Positions 27,977 through 39,200 of a DNA stretch of 43,365 nt are shown piece after piece. Every line of letters begins with the position of its first letter. Position 1 is the stretch's first letter. Both the position numbers and the translations under genes were made by a program. The notes below the pieces were generated by a model. The model saw only the letters and a list, made by a program, of their open reading frames with translations. It did no database searches and had not been told where the DNA came from. The stretch comes from an uncultured bacterium (GTDB taxonomy: Bacteria > Omnitrophota > Gorgyraeia > Ghiorseimicrobiales > Ghiorseimicrobiaceae): positions 1 to 43,365 of the forward strand of contig CAJVXN010000016.1 of the NCBI GenBank assembly GCA_913009335.1. Reading direction: 5' to 3'.

Positions 27977-30900
27977 ATGAAAAAGAAAAATATTTCTGTT
28001 GTTTTAATTATGATGATTGCCTTTAGCATATTATCTATTTCTCAATATCCTGCTTTTTCTGAAACGCAGAGAGATTATGATAATTCCGGGCTTCCTATTT
28101 CTTTGGCGGCTCCCCAGTATGAATCTATATATGAAGATTCGCCGTTTGCTATTCATGGGGTGAGATTTTACAACCAAGATGCTGATGAAGGGGAATTAAT
28201 ACAGGGTCTTGGAGCTAGAATGGCAAGGATAGAGCCGATCGGGAGCCTTGTGTGGGATGCTATTGAAATTGAAATAGGTGTGTATGACTGGGTTAAAAGT
28301 GATTTTGTAATGAGTGAGGGGCTTAAGGCTGGAGTTAAAATTTTTGGGACAGTGGTTCCTGCAAACAAACTTTATGGGGCAGTTGAGGGAGAACCAATAG
28401 GCCTTCCCGATGACATGGGGGCGTATTTGCTTTTTTTGAAAAAGGCCGTTGAGCGTTATGATGGAGATGGGATTGATGATGCTCCTGGTTCTCCGAGGAT
28501 TGATGTAATTCAGATTTATAACGAAATTGATGGGAAGCATTCTTGGAATGATACCCCGGAGAATTATGCATTGCTTCTGCAGAAATCCTATGTTGCAATA
28601 AAAGAGGCTGATCCGACAATGAAAGTGGCAATTGCAGGTGTGGCATCTCCGCGTGGGTATTATGATTTTTACAGGTTGATTTTTGAGGAACTGGCTAAAA
28701 TAAGCCCGAATCAAAAATGTTTTGATATTTTTGATTTACATTGGCATGGAGTAACAGAGGGTGATAATGATTACGCTGTCAAACATTATTCCTATGGGGA
28801 TTATTATTTGCGGGATGTAATATCAGATATAAAAGCAGACCTAAGCATACTTAACTATAGCGATGTTAATCTGGTCATTACCGAAATGTCTGACTACAGT
28901 GATTCTCCCGCCTCCGGTAACAACCTGACATTTCCTTATCATACAGAAGTTTATCATGCCTCATCAGTTATCAAAAGGTTTGTTTATTCCTTGGCCAGTG
29001 ATGTTGATAAAATTTTTTGGGCTCAGATAATTGAACATCACAATTTTGGAGAAGAAGTTAACGGCTATTTTGACAATGTTGCTTTAATTAATAATCCGAA
29101 AAATACTGATGGTTATTCGCATAAAAAACTTGCCTATTACACATACAAAAAAATGGTTGAAATTTTAGAAGGAAGCGACTGGGATAATATTGAGATTATT
29201 CAAGAATCAGATAATGTTTATATTTATAAATTTATAAAAGACGACAAGCCTGTTTGGGTTGCCTGGAATGATAATGAATATTCTCAGACTGTTTCCTTAA
29301 GCGATTTAGGGATAACCAGCGCAAAGGTTACTGAAACTATACCTAACTTCAATGACGGATTGGAAATTGTGAATAGCGGAGCTGATTATAATGATCCCGA
29401 CTTCTTTAATTCTTACACTGCTTCAAATGATATTACCTTGGGGGATGTTCCGGTGTTTATTGAGGAATGGGGTGGGACGTCTGGTTATGAAGATTCTCCT
29501 TTTGGGTTTCATACTGCAGTACCTTATGAAGACGCAAATTATATCGGCGCAGAATGGACCAGGGGCGGAAGCGCGCCATATATATTTTGGTCGCATGTTG
29601 ATCCTAATAAAACAGGTGATCAAAATCAGTTTCAGTGGCAAGGGGAAACCGCAAAAGGCTATTTTAATTATGATAATCTCAACTTTGCAAAAGATGCAGG
29701 ATTAAACCAGATGCATAATATTGATGTCCAGCCCGCTCAAGTAAGCGGATACCGGAAAGCCGACTCGTGGCTTCCTGTCGACGAGGAGGCTTATATTAAT
29801 TTCGTAAAAGCGGCTATTAAGCGTTATCCGTTTATCCGTTATTGGCAGATAGGAAACGAGCCGGTAGCAAGAAAATCCGACTACGGAAGGTTTCTTTCTA
29901 TAACTTATGATGCCATAAAGGATGCTGATGAAGAATTGAGACAAATCGATCCGGACTTAGCGGAGTCGAAAGTATTTATAGGAGGGGTTGCGGGCCTGCA
30001 TTCACCGCGGTCTATATCGGAATACAAAGAAACTTTCAATGTTTCTTATCTTCCGCTCTTAGAAGACGTAGCAGAACAGGGTGTGAGATGTTTTGATATT
30101 TTTGATTTTCATTGGTACGGCGACGCGGTTGATTATTACAAAATGACCCGGGATATCTATGAATATATTTCAGAGAAAATAGACGAGTTAGGGATTCCTT
30201 CCCCTGAGGAATATTGGATAACGGAAATGGGGACTTACAGCGGAGACCCTAAAGCTATATCTAGGGGAGGCAATACTGGGATAGACTGGGGTTATCAATC
30301 AGAGAAGCAGCAGGCGCAGGATTTGGTAAAGAGATATATTTATCCTCTATCGAGCGGTATAAAGAAAGTCTTTATGGCCTGGGGGCTTAAAGAGGGTTTT
30401 CATTATGATGAAGGGTATTTTGATTTTACGGGTTTGATTTATGACGGCGTGTTTGATCCTGTTTATATCGAAGATGGGGATAAAAAGCTCGGCTATTATA
30501 CATACAAAAAAATGACTGAAATTTTAGAAGGAAGTGATTGGGATAATATCGAAACTGTCCAGGAAGAGGGCGATGTCTATATATATAAGTTATTAAAAGA
30601 CGGGAAGCCTATATATGTTGCCTGGAATGACAGTGGCATAGAAAAGAATATTACAATCTCCGATATTAATACAAACGCGGTCAAGATCACCGAGGCCGTG
30701 CCGCATTACGCCTTAGGCATAGATGTAGTTAATTACGATGATGCCTTTAGCATTGGAACAAACTCCGTATCAAACGGACAGGTAGATATTACTTTAGGAG
30801 ATGTCCCTATATTCATCGAGGCCCTATCTCCCGAAGACGACACCACCGGCCCCACAACTCCTGTAGTAACCGATGAGGGCGCGACTACCTCAAGCACCGC

Positions 30901-33900
30901 CCAGCTTTATGGTCAGTGGCAATCAGAAGATCCCGAATCAGGTATAACCGAGTACCAGTATAGGATTACTAAAGATTCCTCTCAAGGGGCGATTATTAGG
31001 GATTGGACCTCTACAGGAGAATATAACTATGTTACAGCGGCAGTTAATCTTGAGCAGGGCACAACCTATTACTTTTCTGTCAAAGCCATAAACGGCGCGG
31101 GCCTTGAAAGCATCGGCTATTCAGACGGAATAACTGTTAATTATAACTTCTTTGTCTCCATCACTTCACCAGAGAATGATTCTTATGTTTCCGGGCGCGT
31201 AAAAGTTGAAGCAGAGGCTTATGCCGGAGATATAGGTATTGATGAAGTAGAATTCTTTGTTGACGGCGGCTCAATAGGTACTGATTCAAGTGACCCTTAT
31301 TACCGTAATTTCTACACATCAGATTTTGCGCTTGATTCAACTCACACAATAAAAATAATCGCTTATGATGAAGAGGGTAATACGGCAACTGATTCCGTAA
31401 GTGTAACAGTTGACAACGAGGATCCTGAAATCTCCGGGATGGAGGCTACACTTAGAGAAAATAGTTCTTGTGAGATCTCCTGGACTACGGATGAGCCGGT
31501 TACCTCCAGGCTCACATATGGAGAGGCCTCTTCTATGGATAACGCGTTAGAGGATGACGCCTTAAAGACCGAACACTCTTTTACCATAGACGGCCTTACC
31601 CAGGGAACAAAGTATTACTACAAAGCCTATGCAACAGATAGGGCAGGTAATGAAGATTCCTCTTCCAGGAAGTACTTCTATGCGGACTTTGTTAATGCTT
31701 ATAGTTTATCCATTACTGCGGGTTCCTCTGGCGGGTATGTTGCAGTAGAACCCGAAAAGGAGAATTATGGCATCGGTGAAACAGTTACCCTAATAGCTAC
31801 AGCAAATACAGATTATGAATTTGCTTATTGGTCAGGGGATCTATCCGGCAGCCAAAACCCGATTACGATAGCTATGGATTCGAATAAATTCATTACGGCA
31901 AATTTTATTTTCACAGCCGATGATGCTACTCCTCCTACTATTCCAGAAGTAGAAGATGAGGGGCAATATACAGCATCGACTAATAGATTAAGCGCAGGGT
32001 GGTATTCAGAAGATCTTCAGTCAAATATTACCGGATATTATTATTGTATTGGTACTGCGCCGCTTGAGGATGACGTTTTAGCATGGAACCTAGAGCCAAC
32101 ATTAGAGACAGCAGTTACAGTAGAAGGCCTAAATTTGACAGACGGGACAACCTATTATTTTAGCGTTAAAGCTATAAACGGCGTAGGCCTTGAAAGTGAA
32201 ATAGGTTATTCTGACGGAATAACTGTTAATTATAATTTCTTTGTCTCCATCACTTCACCGGCTAATGATTCTTATGTCTCCGGCCGTGTTAAGGTCTATG
32301 CCGAGGCCTATGCTCCGGATATAGATATCGACAGGGTAGAATTCTTTGTTGACGGCGATTCAATAGGAGATGATTCATCCAGTCCGTATTATCGTAACCT
32401 ATACACAAGAGATTTTGCGCTTGGATCAATTCACACCATAAGAGTAGTTGCTTATGATGAGGTGGACAATACGGCAACTGATTCCGTAAGTGTAATAGTT
32501 GACAGCGTTGATCCTGAAATCTTCGAGTTGGAACATGTACTTGGAGAAAATAATTCTTGTACAATCTCCTGGATTACAGATGAGCCGGCTACTTCCAGGC
32601 TCGAATATGGGAACACCTCTTCCAGGGATAACACATTAGAAGATGATGTTTTAAAGACTGAACATTCTTTTATCATAGACGGTCTTACCCAGGGGGTTAA
32701 GTATTACTATAGAGCCTATGCATTAGATATAGCAGGTAATGATGATTCTTCGTCCAGCAAGTACTTCTATATGGATAGTATAGTACCTACTGTGTCTATT
32801 CTCTCTCCTGAGGATGGAGCCTATGTTGGCTCAAGACCTAAAATAGAAGTAGCAGCAGAAGATGCTGAGACAGAGGTTGATAAAGTAGAATTTTATGTCG
32901 ATGAAGAACTTAAATACACAGATTCAGGCGATCCATTTTATTATAATTGGTACACAACAGGCCTTGAAGCAGGCTCAACTCATACCATAAGAGTAGTTGC
33001 TTATGATGATTTGGGCAATACTGCAACTGATTCTATAAGTGTAACAGTTGACAGCGTTGATCCTGAAATCTTCGAGTTGGAACATGTACTTGGAGAAAAT
33101 AATTCTTGTACAATCTCCTGGATTACAGATGAGCCGGCTACTTCCAGGCTTGAATATGGAGATACCTACTCTATGGAAAATGCATTAGAGGATGATGTTT
33201 TAAAGACTGAACATTCTTTTACCATAGACGGTCTTACCCAGGGGGTTAAGTATTACTATAGAGCCTATGCATTAGATATAGCAGGTAATGATGATTCTTC
33301 GTCCAGGAAATACTTCTATGCGGACTTTGCTAGCTTGTTTACTCTAAGTATTACTGCTGACCCAGAGGGCGGGACAGTTTTTATAGAGCCCGAGAGAGAT
33401 CTTTATCCTGAGGGGGAAACAGTTGCTTTAGAAGCTGTGGCTAATGCAGGGTTTGCCTTTGACGGCTGGCAAGGAGATTTATCGGGAACTACTAATCCGA
33501 CAACAATAACTATGGATTCGGATAAAGTTATTACCGCAACTTTCCGAATTGTCCCTGTCTATGCTCTTGAGATTCTAACTTTTTCGACCAGTACAGTATT
33601 GCGAGATCCAGATCAGGAAACTTACAGCGAGGGTGTCGAGGTATCTTTGACAGCAGTTCCCGATGAAGGTTATATTTTCCGAGAATGGGGAGGTCCGGGA
33701 GGGCCTGATATCTCTGAGGCGCGAAATAATCCTGTAACAATAACAATGGATTCGGATAGGACTGTGCATGCGTATTTTATGCTTCTCGAGGATGATATCG
33801 AACCACCAGTTGTAACTATAGATTCTCCGCAAGACGGCGCGATCTTACCGGCAGCGGATTTTGATTTTAGCGGAACTGCTATAGATGCAGCAGGCATAGA

Positions 33901-36193
33901 AGGAGTGTATGTTTCTATATATAATACGGCTACTTCAAGCTGGACAGCGTCTAATGTGGCAGTTGAGGGTAGTTTAGAAGAATGGGTTTTTAATGTGATA
34001 CTAGATACTCATGTAACAGCAGGATATAGGGCGGATCTTTATGTTAATGTTCAAGACAATGCGGGAAACTGGACAATGGATACAAGAGCGTCTGTTAATA
34101 TAAGCAGTGAAACACTCTACCTTTTAACCGTCAACCCGCAAAATTGTACTGTTGAAAAAAATCCGGATCAGGCAATTTATGGGGACGGGGATGAGGTAAC
34201 ATTAACAGTTGTAGCTGATGTAGAATATAGATTCCTAGAATGGGGCGGTGACATAGCAGGAACAAGCAATCCTATCAGCATTACTATGGACTCGGATAAA
34301 ATTGTTAATGCCTACTGTGAGCCTACCTCCTCAGAGGTTTCTGTCTCTATTACTTCGATAGAGAATGATTCTTATGTTTCCGGGCGCGTAAAAATTGAAG
34401 TAGAGGCTTATGCCGGAGATATAGGCATTGATAGAATAGAGTTTTATGTTGATGGTGATCTTTTAGGTTCTGATTCTTCTGTTCCTTTCTCCCGCAATTG
34501 GTACACAACAGATTTTGCGTTTGGATCAACCCATCTAATAGAGGTAGTTGCTTATGATGATTTAGGCAATACGGCAACTGATTCTATAAGCGTAACAGTT
34601 GATAACGTTGATCCTGAAATCTTCGATATTACAGTTGAGATTGTGGAGGATTTTTGTGAACTCTCCTGGACTACAGATGAACTTTGCACAATAAGACTTA
34701 CTTATGGTGATACATATGAGATGACTAATGAAATAGAAGATGCTGAGTTTAAAATTCAGCACAGCGTAAGGATAGACGGTCTTATCCAGGGGGTTAAGTA
34801 TTACTACAGGATTTATGTAACAGATAGGGCCGGCAATGAAGAAAATACCTCCAGAAAATACTTCTATATGGATAGCATATTACCTATTGTGTCTATTGTC
34901 TTTCCTGAGGATGGGGATTATGTTGGCTCAAGACCTAAAATAGAAGTAGCAGCAGAAGATGCCGAGACAAACATTGATAAGGTAGAATTCTATATTGACG
35001 ATGTGCTTGAATATGACGATACAGGTGCTCCGTATGCCTATAATTGGTACACAACAGGTCTTGAAACAGGTTCAACTCATACCATAAGAGTAGTTGCTTA
35101 TGATGAGGCGGGTGGTACCGCAGAAGATTCTGTAAGTGTAATTGTGGACCCTGATGATCCTGTAATCTCTGATGAGATTATAGTTGAGTTTATAGGAGAT
35201 GATACTTGTGAACTCTCCTGGACTACAGATGAACCTTGTGTCTCCATGCTTACTTATGGAGAGACCTCTTCCATGGTAAATATTCTAGAAGACGATACTT
35301 TTAAAACCGAACATTCTTTTACCATAAACGGTCTCGGCCAAAGCATTAGGTATTACTATAGGATTTATGTAACAGATAGGGCCGGCAATGAAGAAAATAC
35401 CTCTAGAAAATACTTCTATGCTGACTTTGGTCTATCAACATATACCTTAACTGTAAATTTAGATTTTAGTCAGGGGTATGTATTGATAGATCCGGAATGG
35501 GCAGAATATGGTGAAGGGGAAGTGGTTACTGTATCCGCCGTAGGTAGTACAGGGTTTGCCTTTGACGGTTGGCAGGGAGATTTATCAGGAACTACTAATC
35601 CGGCAACGATAACCATGGATGCGGATAAAACTATTACCGCAACCTTTAGAAGTGTTATTGTTTATACTCTTACTGTTAATGAGCAAAACGGACGGGTTGG
35701 GATTATACCAGATACAGGAGAGTATTCTGTAGGCACTGAGGTTTCGTTAGTGGCAATACCAGATGCAGGATATATATTTGCCGGTTGGTCAGGAGATATA
35801 TCAGGATATGTTGTTTTGGCCACTATAATCATGGATAGCAACAAAACGGTTACGGCAAATTTCATTCTCCCGGGAGATGATACGACACCTCCGGATGTAA
35901 CTATAAATTCTCCGCAAGATGGCGCGATCTTGCCGGCAGCGGATTTTAATTTTAGCGGAACTGCTATAGATGCATCAGGTATAGGGGGAGTGTATGTTTC
36001 TATATATGATACGGCAACTTCAACTTGGACATTATCTAATGAGTCAGCAGAAGGGGATTTAAGAGATTGGCTCTTTAATGTAATAGTTGGTACTCATGTC
36101 ACATCAGGTTATCGTGCGGATCTCTATGTCAACGTTCGAGACAACGCGGGAAATTGGACATGGGATACGATGGTGTCAGTTAACATAGAATAA
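27977..36193 (+). CDS. Giant secreted protein (2738 aa): two tandem clan GH-A-like glycoside hydrolase domains plus Ig-like, Fn3-like and InlB-B-repeat-like modules
   Basis: Signal peptide; domain 1 IYNEIDGK and VITEMSDYS; domain 2 WQIGNEPVARK and WITEMGTYSG; repeated SITSPENDSYVSGRVKVEAEAY, SWTTDEPVTSRLTYG, GYVAVEPEKENYGIGETVTLIA...YWSGDLSGS modules. Confidence 0.85.
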   Translation: MKKKNISVVLIMMIAFSILSISQYPAFSETQRDYDNSGLPISLAAPQYESIYEDSPFAIHGVRFYNQDADEGELIQGLGARMARIEPIGSLVWDAIEIEIGVYDWVKSDFVMSEGLKAGVKIFGTVVPANKLYGAVEGEPIGLPDDMGAYLLFLKKAVERYDGDGIDDAPGSPRIDVIQIYNEIDGKHSWNDTPENYALLLQKSYVAIKEADPTMKVAIAGVASPRGYYDFYRLIFEELAKISPNQKCFDIFDLHWHGVTEGDNDYAVKHYSYGDYYLRDVISDIKADLSILNYSDVNLVITEMSDYSDSPASGNNLTFPYHTEVYHASSVIKRFVYSLASDVDKIFWAQIIEHHNFGEEVNGYFDNVALINNPKNTDGYSHKKLAYYTYKKMVEILEGSDWDNIEIIQESDNVYIYKFIKDDKPVWVAWNDNEYSQTVSLSDLGITSAKVTETIPNFNDGLEIVNSGADYNDPDFFNSYTASNDITLGDVPVFIEEWGGTSGYEDSPFGFHTAVPYEDANYIGAEWTRGGSAPYIFWSHVDPNKTGDQNQFQWQGETAKGYFNYDNLNFAKDAGLNQMHNIDVQPAQVSGYRKADSWLPVDEEAYINFVKAAIKRYPFIRYWQIGNEPVARKSDYGRFLSITYDAIKDADEELRQIDPDLAESKVFIGGVAGLHSPRSISEYKETFNVSYLPLLEDVAEQGVRCFDIFDFHWYGDAVDYYKMTRDIYEYISEKIDELGIPSPEEYWITEMGTYSGDPKAISRGGNTGIDWGYQSEKQQAQDLVKRYIYPLSSGIKKVFMAWGLKEGFHYDEGYFDFTGLIYDGVFDPVYIEDGDKKLGYYTYKKMTEILEGSDWDNIETVQEEGDVYIYKLLKDGKPIYVAWNDSGIEKNITISDINTNAVKITEAVPHYALGIDVVNYDDAFSIGTNSVSNGQVDITLGDVPIFIEALSPEDDTTGPTTPVVTDEGATTSSTAQLYGQWQSEDPESGITEYQYRITKDSSQGAIIRDWTSTGEYNYVTAAVNLEQGTTYYFSVKAINGAGLESIGYSDGITVNYNFFVSITSPENDSYVSGRVKVEAEAYAGDIGIDEVEFFVDGGSIGTDSSDPYYRNFYTSDFALDSTHTIKIIAYDEEGNTATDSVSVTVDNEDPEISGMEATLRENSSCEISWTTDEPVTSRLTYGEASSMDNALEDDALKTEHSFTIDGLTQGTKYYYKAYATDRAGNEDSSSRKYFYADFVNAYSLSITAGSSGGYVAVEPEKENYGIGETVTLIATANTDYEFAYWSGDLSGSQNPITIAMDSNKFITANFIFTADDATPPTIPEVEDEGQYTASTNRLSAGWYSEDLQSNITGYYYCIGTAPLEDDVLAWNLEPTLETAVTVEGLNLTDGTTYYFSVKAINGVGLESEIGYSDGITVNYNFFVSITSPANDSYVSGRVKVYAEAYAPDIDIDRVEFFVDGDSIGDDSSSPYYRNLYTRDFALGSIHTIRVVAYDEVDNTATDSVSVIVDSVDPEIFELEHVLGENNSCTISWITDEPATSRLEYGNTSSRDNTLEDDVLKTEHSFIIDGLTQGVKYYYRAYALDIAGNDDSSSSKYFYMDSIVPTVSILSPEDGAYVGSRPKIEVAAEDAETEVDKVEFYVDEELKYTDSGDPFYYNWYTTGLEAGSTHTIRVVAYDDLGNTATDSISVTVDSVDPEIFELEHVLGENNSCTISWITDEPATSRLEYGDTYSMENALEDDVLKTEHSFTIDGLTQGVKYYYRAYALDIAGNDDSSSRKYFYADFASLFTLSITADPEGGTVFIEPERDLYPEGETVALEAVANAGFAFDGWQGDLSGTTNPTTITMDSDKVITATFRIVPVYALEILTFSTSTVLRDPDQETYSEGVEVSLTAVPDEGYIFREWGGPGGPDISEARNNPVTITMDSDRTVHAYFMLLEDDIEPPVVTIDSPQDGAILPAADFDFSGTAIDAAGIEGVYVSIYNTATSSWTASNVAVEGSLEEWVFNVILDTHVTAGYRADLYVNVQDNAGNWTMDTRASVNISSETLYLLTVNPQNCTVEKNPDQAIYGDGDEVTLTVVADVEYRFLEWGGDIAGTSNPISITMDSDKIVNAYCEPTSSEVSVSITSIENDSYVSGRVKIEVEAYAGDIGIDRIEFYVDGDLLGSDSSVPFSRNWYTTDFAFGSTHLIEVVAYDDLGNTATDSISVTVDNVDPEIFDITVEIVEDFCELSWTTDELCTIRLTYGDTYEMTNEIEDAEFKIQHSVRIDGLIQGVKYYYRIYVTDRAGNEENTSRKYFYMDSILPIVSIVFPEDGDYVGSRPKIEVAAEDAETNIDKVEFYIDDVLEYDDTGAPYAYNWYTTGLETGSTHTIRVVAYDEAGGTAEDSVSVIVDPDDPVISDEIIVEFIGDDTCELSWTTDEPCVSMLTYGETSSMVNILEDDTFKTEHSFTINGLGQSIRYYYRIYVTDRAGNEENTSRKYFYADFGLSTYTLTVNLDFSQGYVLIDPEWAEYGEGEVVTVSAVGSTGFAFDGWQGDLSGTTNPATITMDADKTITATFRSVIVYTLTVNEQNGRVGIIPDTGEYSVGTEVSLVAIPDAGYIFAGWSGDISGYVVLATIIMDSNKTVTANFILPGDDTTPPDVTINSPQDGAILPAADFNFSGTAIDASGIGGVYVSIYDTATSTWTLSNESAEGDLRDWLFNVIVGTHVTSGYRADLYVNVRDNAGNWTWDTMVSVNIE

Positions 36194-36297
36194 ATAATAT
36201 TTGCTGATTACACAGTTTTATAGATATAGATAAAAGCTAATAAAAGATAATTATTCGCACTAAAGTCAAGCAGACTCTAAGCCACGGAGTGTATGAG

Positions 36298-39200
36298 ATG
36301 AATAAGGATTGCCAAGCGCACCTAACACTGAAAACTAGCATTTTCATCCACGAATATAGACAAATTCTGCTAGGGAGATTTATGTCTTGGTTCTTTTTTT
36401 TGCTCCTTATGCCCAGACTATTTAAAAGATTCCAAGTAGTTAAGGTAAAAACAGTCTTATGCGCTATCTTCTTAAGCATTGGTTTGAGCTACGTGCCTTG
36501 CGCTTGGAGTCAAGGGGTTATCTTTGAGGATGATTTTTCACAGACTGGAGTTGGTTGGGTAGGACCGACTAGTGGAACTTGGCAGACTGATCCAAATTTA
36601 AAAAATTGGGATTATTACAGAATAGGTGCAAGTAACGAAGACCTGAGAACTGTTGCCGGGGGGACTGGGGGTACTCCTGTAATGAGATTTGGTTATGATG
36701 CTGGGAGTGGACAAAGACTAGCTGTAAGCTTAGGAAAATTCTTGACTACTCCTGCTCAACACTCATCAGGTGTTGGTTACGATGAGGTTTATATTAGATA
36801 TAGAGTAAAATTAGATGATTATTGGCGTAGTGGGGATGGGCTTGTTAAAGATTGGAAATGGATGAGGTTATTTCAAAACAGAGATCCTTCTCAGTCATTT
36901 AGTAATCAAGGTGAGAGTGATCTTCCTAAAGACACTGGATTTATGATCTTAGCTTCTGCATTAGGGGAGAGTTATTTATCTCCTGCAACTTGGGGAGTTA
37001 CTGCTGCAATAAATGATCTTAATGGGGATAGCCATGAGTGGAAAAATAAAGTTAAATTTAGTGGAACAACATCAACCTGTTCTGATTGTGGGCATTTTGA
37101 AAGTGTTCCTGGTTGGGATTTTGATAATAATGGGTATTTAACCCAAGGATACTCTAATTCTCAACAATGGCACACATTAGAATGGCATATAAAGTTATCC
37201 ACAGGTACTTGTAATGCTGCTGGAACAGGAGATGAAAATGGTATCTATGAAATGTGGATTGATGGAGTAAAGCAAGACAATAATTATCAGAGAATATCAG
37301 TAGGAGGTACACAATTATTTGATTGTAATGCTCTTGCTACAAATAAAAGAGGTGTTGGGATAAATTGGATTATTATTTTTGACAATATGAAAGATTGGAC
37401 AGAATATTGGAATGATGCGACAAATGCTCCATCAGGCTGGCAAACTGGACAAAAATATGTTTATCTCGACGATGTGGTTATCTCAACTTCTTATATCGGC
37501 CCCAACTATGTCATCGGCGGGTTAAAGGTCGCTACAAGCTCATTACCCGATGCGACAGTCGGCAGTTCGTATTCTCAAACCCTCACCGTCCAAGGCGGCA
37601 CAGCTCCTTATGTTTGGTCGCTTACATCAGGCAATTTGCCTGTCGGTCTATTCCTGCTCTCAGATGGCACAATCTCAGGCACGCCCGTAACTGAAGGTAC
37701 ATATAATTTTACGGTGGAGGTAATTGACGCGGATGCTAACACAGCGCAAAAAGATTTAGCCCTGACTGTTAACACTCTACAGTTATCCGGAGACAAGGTA
37801 GTATCACGTTCGGTTTTAAGCGCAGGGCATGATCAAGCGCATGCGACAACTCGCGGGCATGTAACTAAAATTGCACGTTTTGGAGGCAGGTGGTATACAG
37901 CTCATGCACAGGGACCAGATACGTCACTATCTGTGTATGATGGCGCCAGTTGGAATACATCTTTTTGGGATGGCCCTAAAGAGCTTTTACGTAATGGTGA
38001 TAGGATTTACGGCGTTAAAATGGAAGATCTAGATCCTGCGCCTGATGTCTGGCAGATGAAGCTATCCGGTCAGAAGTATAAAATTAATGGCTCTGTACTT
38101 TCTTTAGAGGATGAAGGGCATATGTATACGGCAACACTCGGAGGCAGACAGACGATTTTTTATTATCCTCAAATAATAAGACAGAGTGATGGAAGGTTTG
38201 CTGTAGCGGTTGACTATGTCGATCAAGATAGAGGCACAAATAACACGACAGCCTGTAGAGTTATCTCTACTAATCCTGGAGATATTACGTCTTGGCAGCC
38301 GCATGAGTTATGTACGGATGAGTGGAGTCCTACAGAGGCACCTCATGAGTATATAGCGCTGCCGGGTGGGGCAGCTTATTCGATTATAAAGATTAATGTT
38401 AATTCTGAAAGTTCGAATACTATGTTTTTAGGGCGCTATTTTAACGGTACTAATTGGGATGCTAACGATGCATTAATTGCTAATGGGATTGCGAATTTTT
38501 GGAATGGCGACGACAGGAGGATGACCGCGCAATATGATCCGCATACAGGCATAATTCATCTTCTCTATATTGCAGGCCCGAATAATTCTTTATATTACCG
38601 CACGCTGGATATCAATAATATTTCATCTCCCCACAGAGCTTCTGATTGGTCAAGTCCTCAGGTGATTCATACGAATGTATTTACGGTTACTATGGGCATT
38701 GATAAAACTACAAATCCTTCAAGGCTTACTATGGTTTATGGGGACATAAAACATGCCCATAATACGTCCTGGGGAGATAATCGGGCCATAGTAGGAGATC
38801 TCTACCTTCAGCGTTTTGACGGGTATCAGTGGCAGCCTAACACATTACTTATCAGTGAACCTGGCTGGGATTATAATAACTATCCTAATATTTCAGAAGA
38901 GCAAGACGCGGATCAGGCAGGAATACTCTATTTACGTATGTCTAAAAACTCAGCTTGGCCAAAGGGTAATCGCGATACCATGTTTGTTGTTACGGAAACT
39001 CTTGCGTCCAATAAACCACCTGTTGCCAATGCTTCATTAAGTAATGATTCGGTAACTATTAGTCAGAGTATTAGTTTTGATGCTTCAATTTCTTTTGATT
39101 CGGATGGAAGTATTACTTTGTTTGATTGGGATTTTGGAGATGGAGCAACAGCCAGCGGGCAGAAGGCAACACACGCCTACACAACTGGTGGCTTAAAAGA

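Noticed and set aside
27950-27979. GEMM/c-di-GMP riboswitch suggested by AAGCCACGG
   Set aside because: Only a short 3' fragment resembles the consensus; no aptamer core lies upstream at either giant gene.
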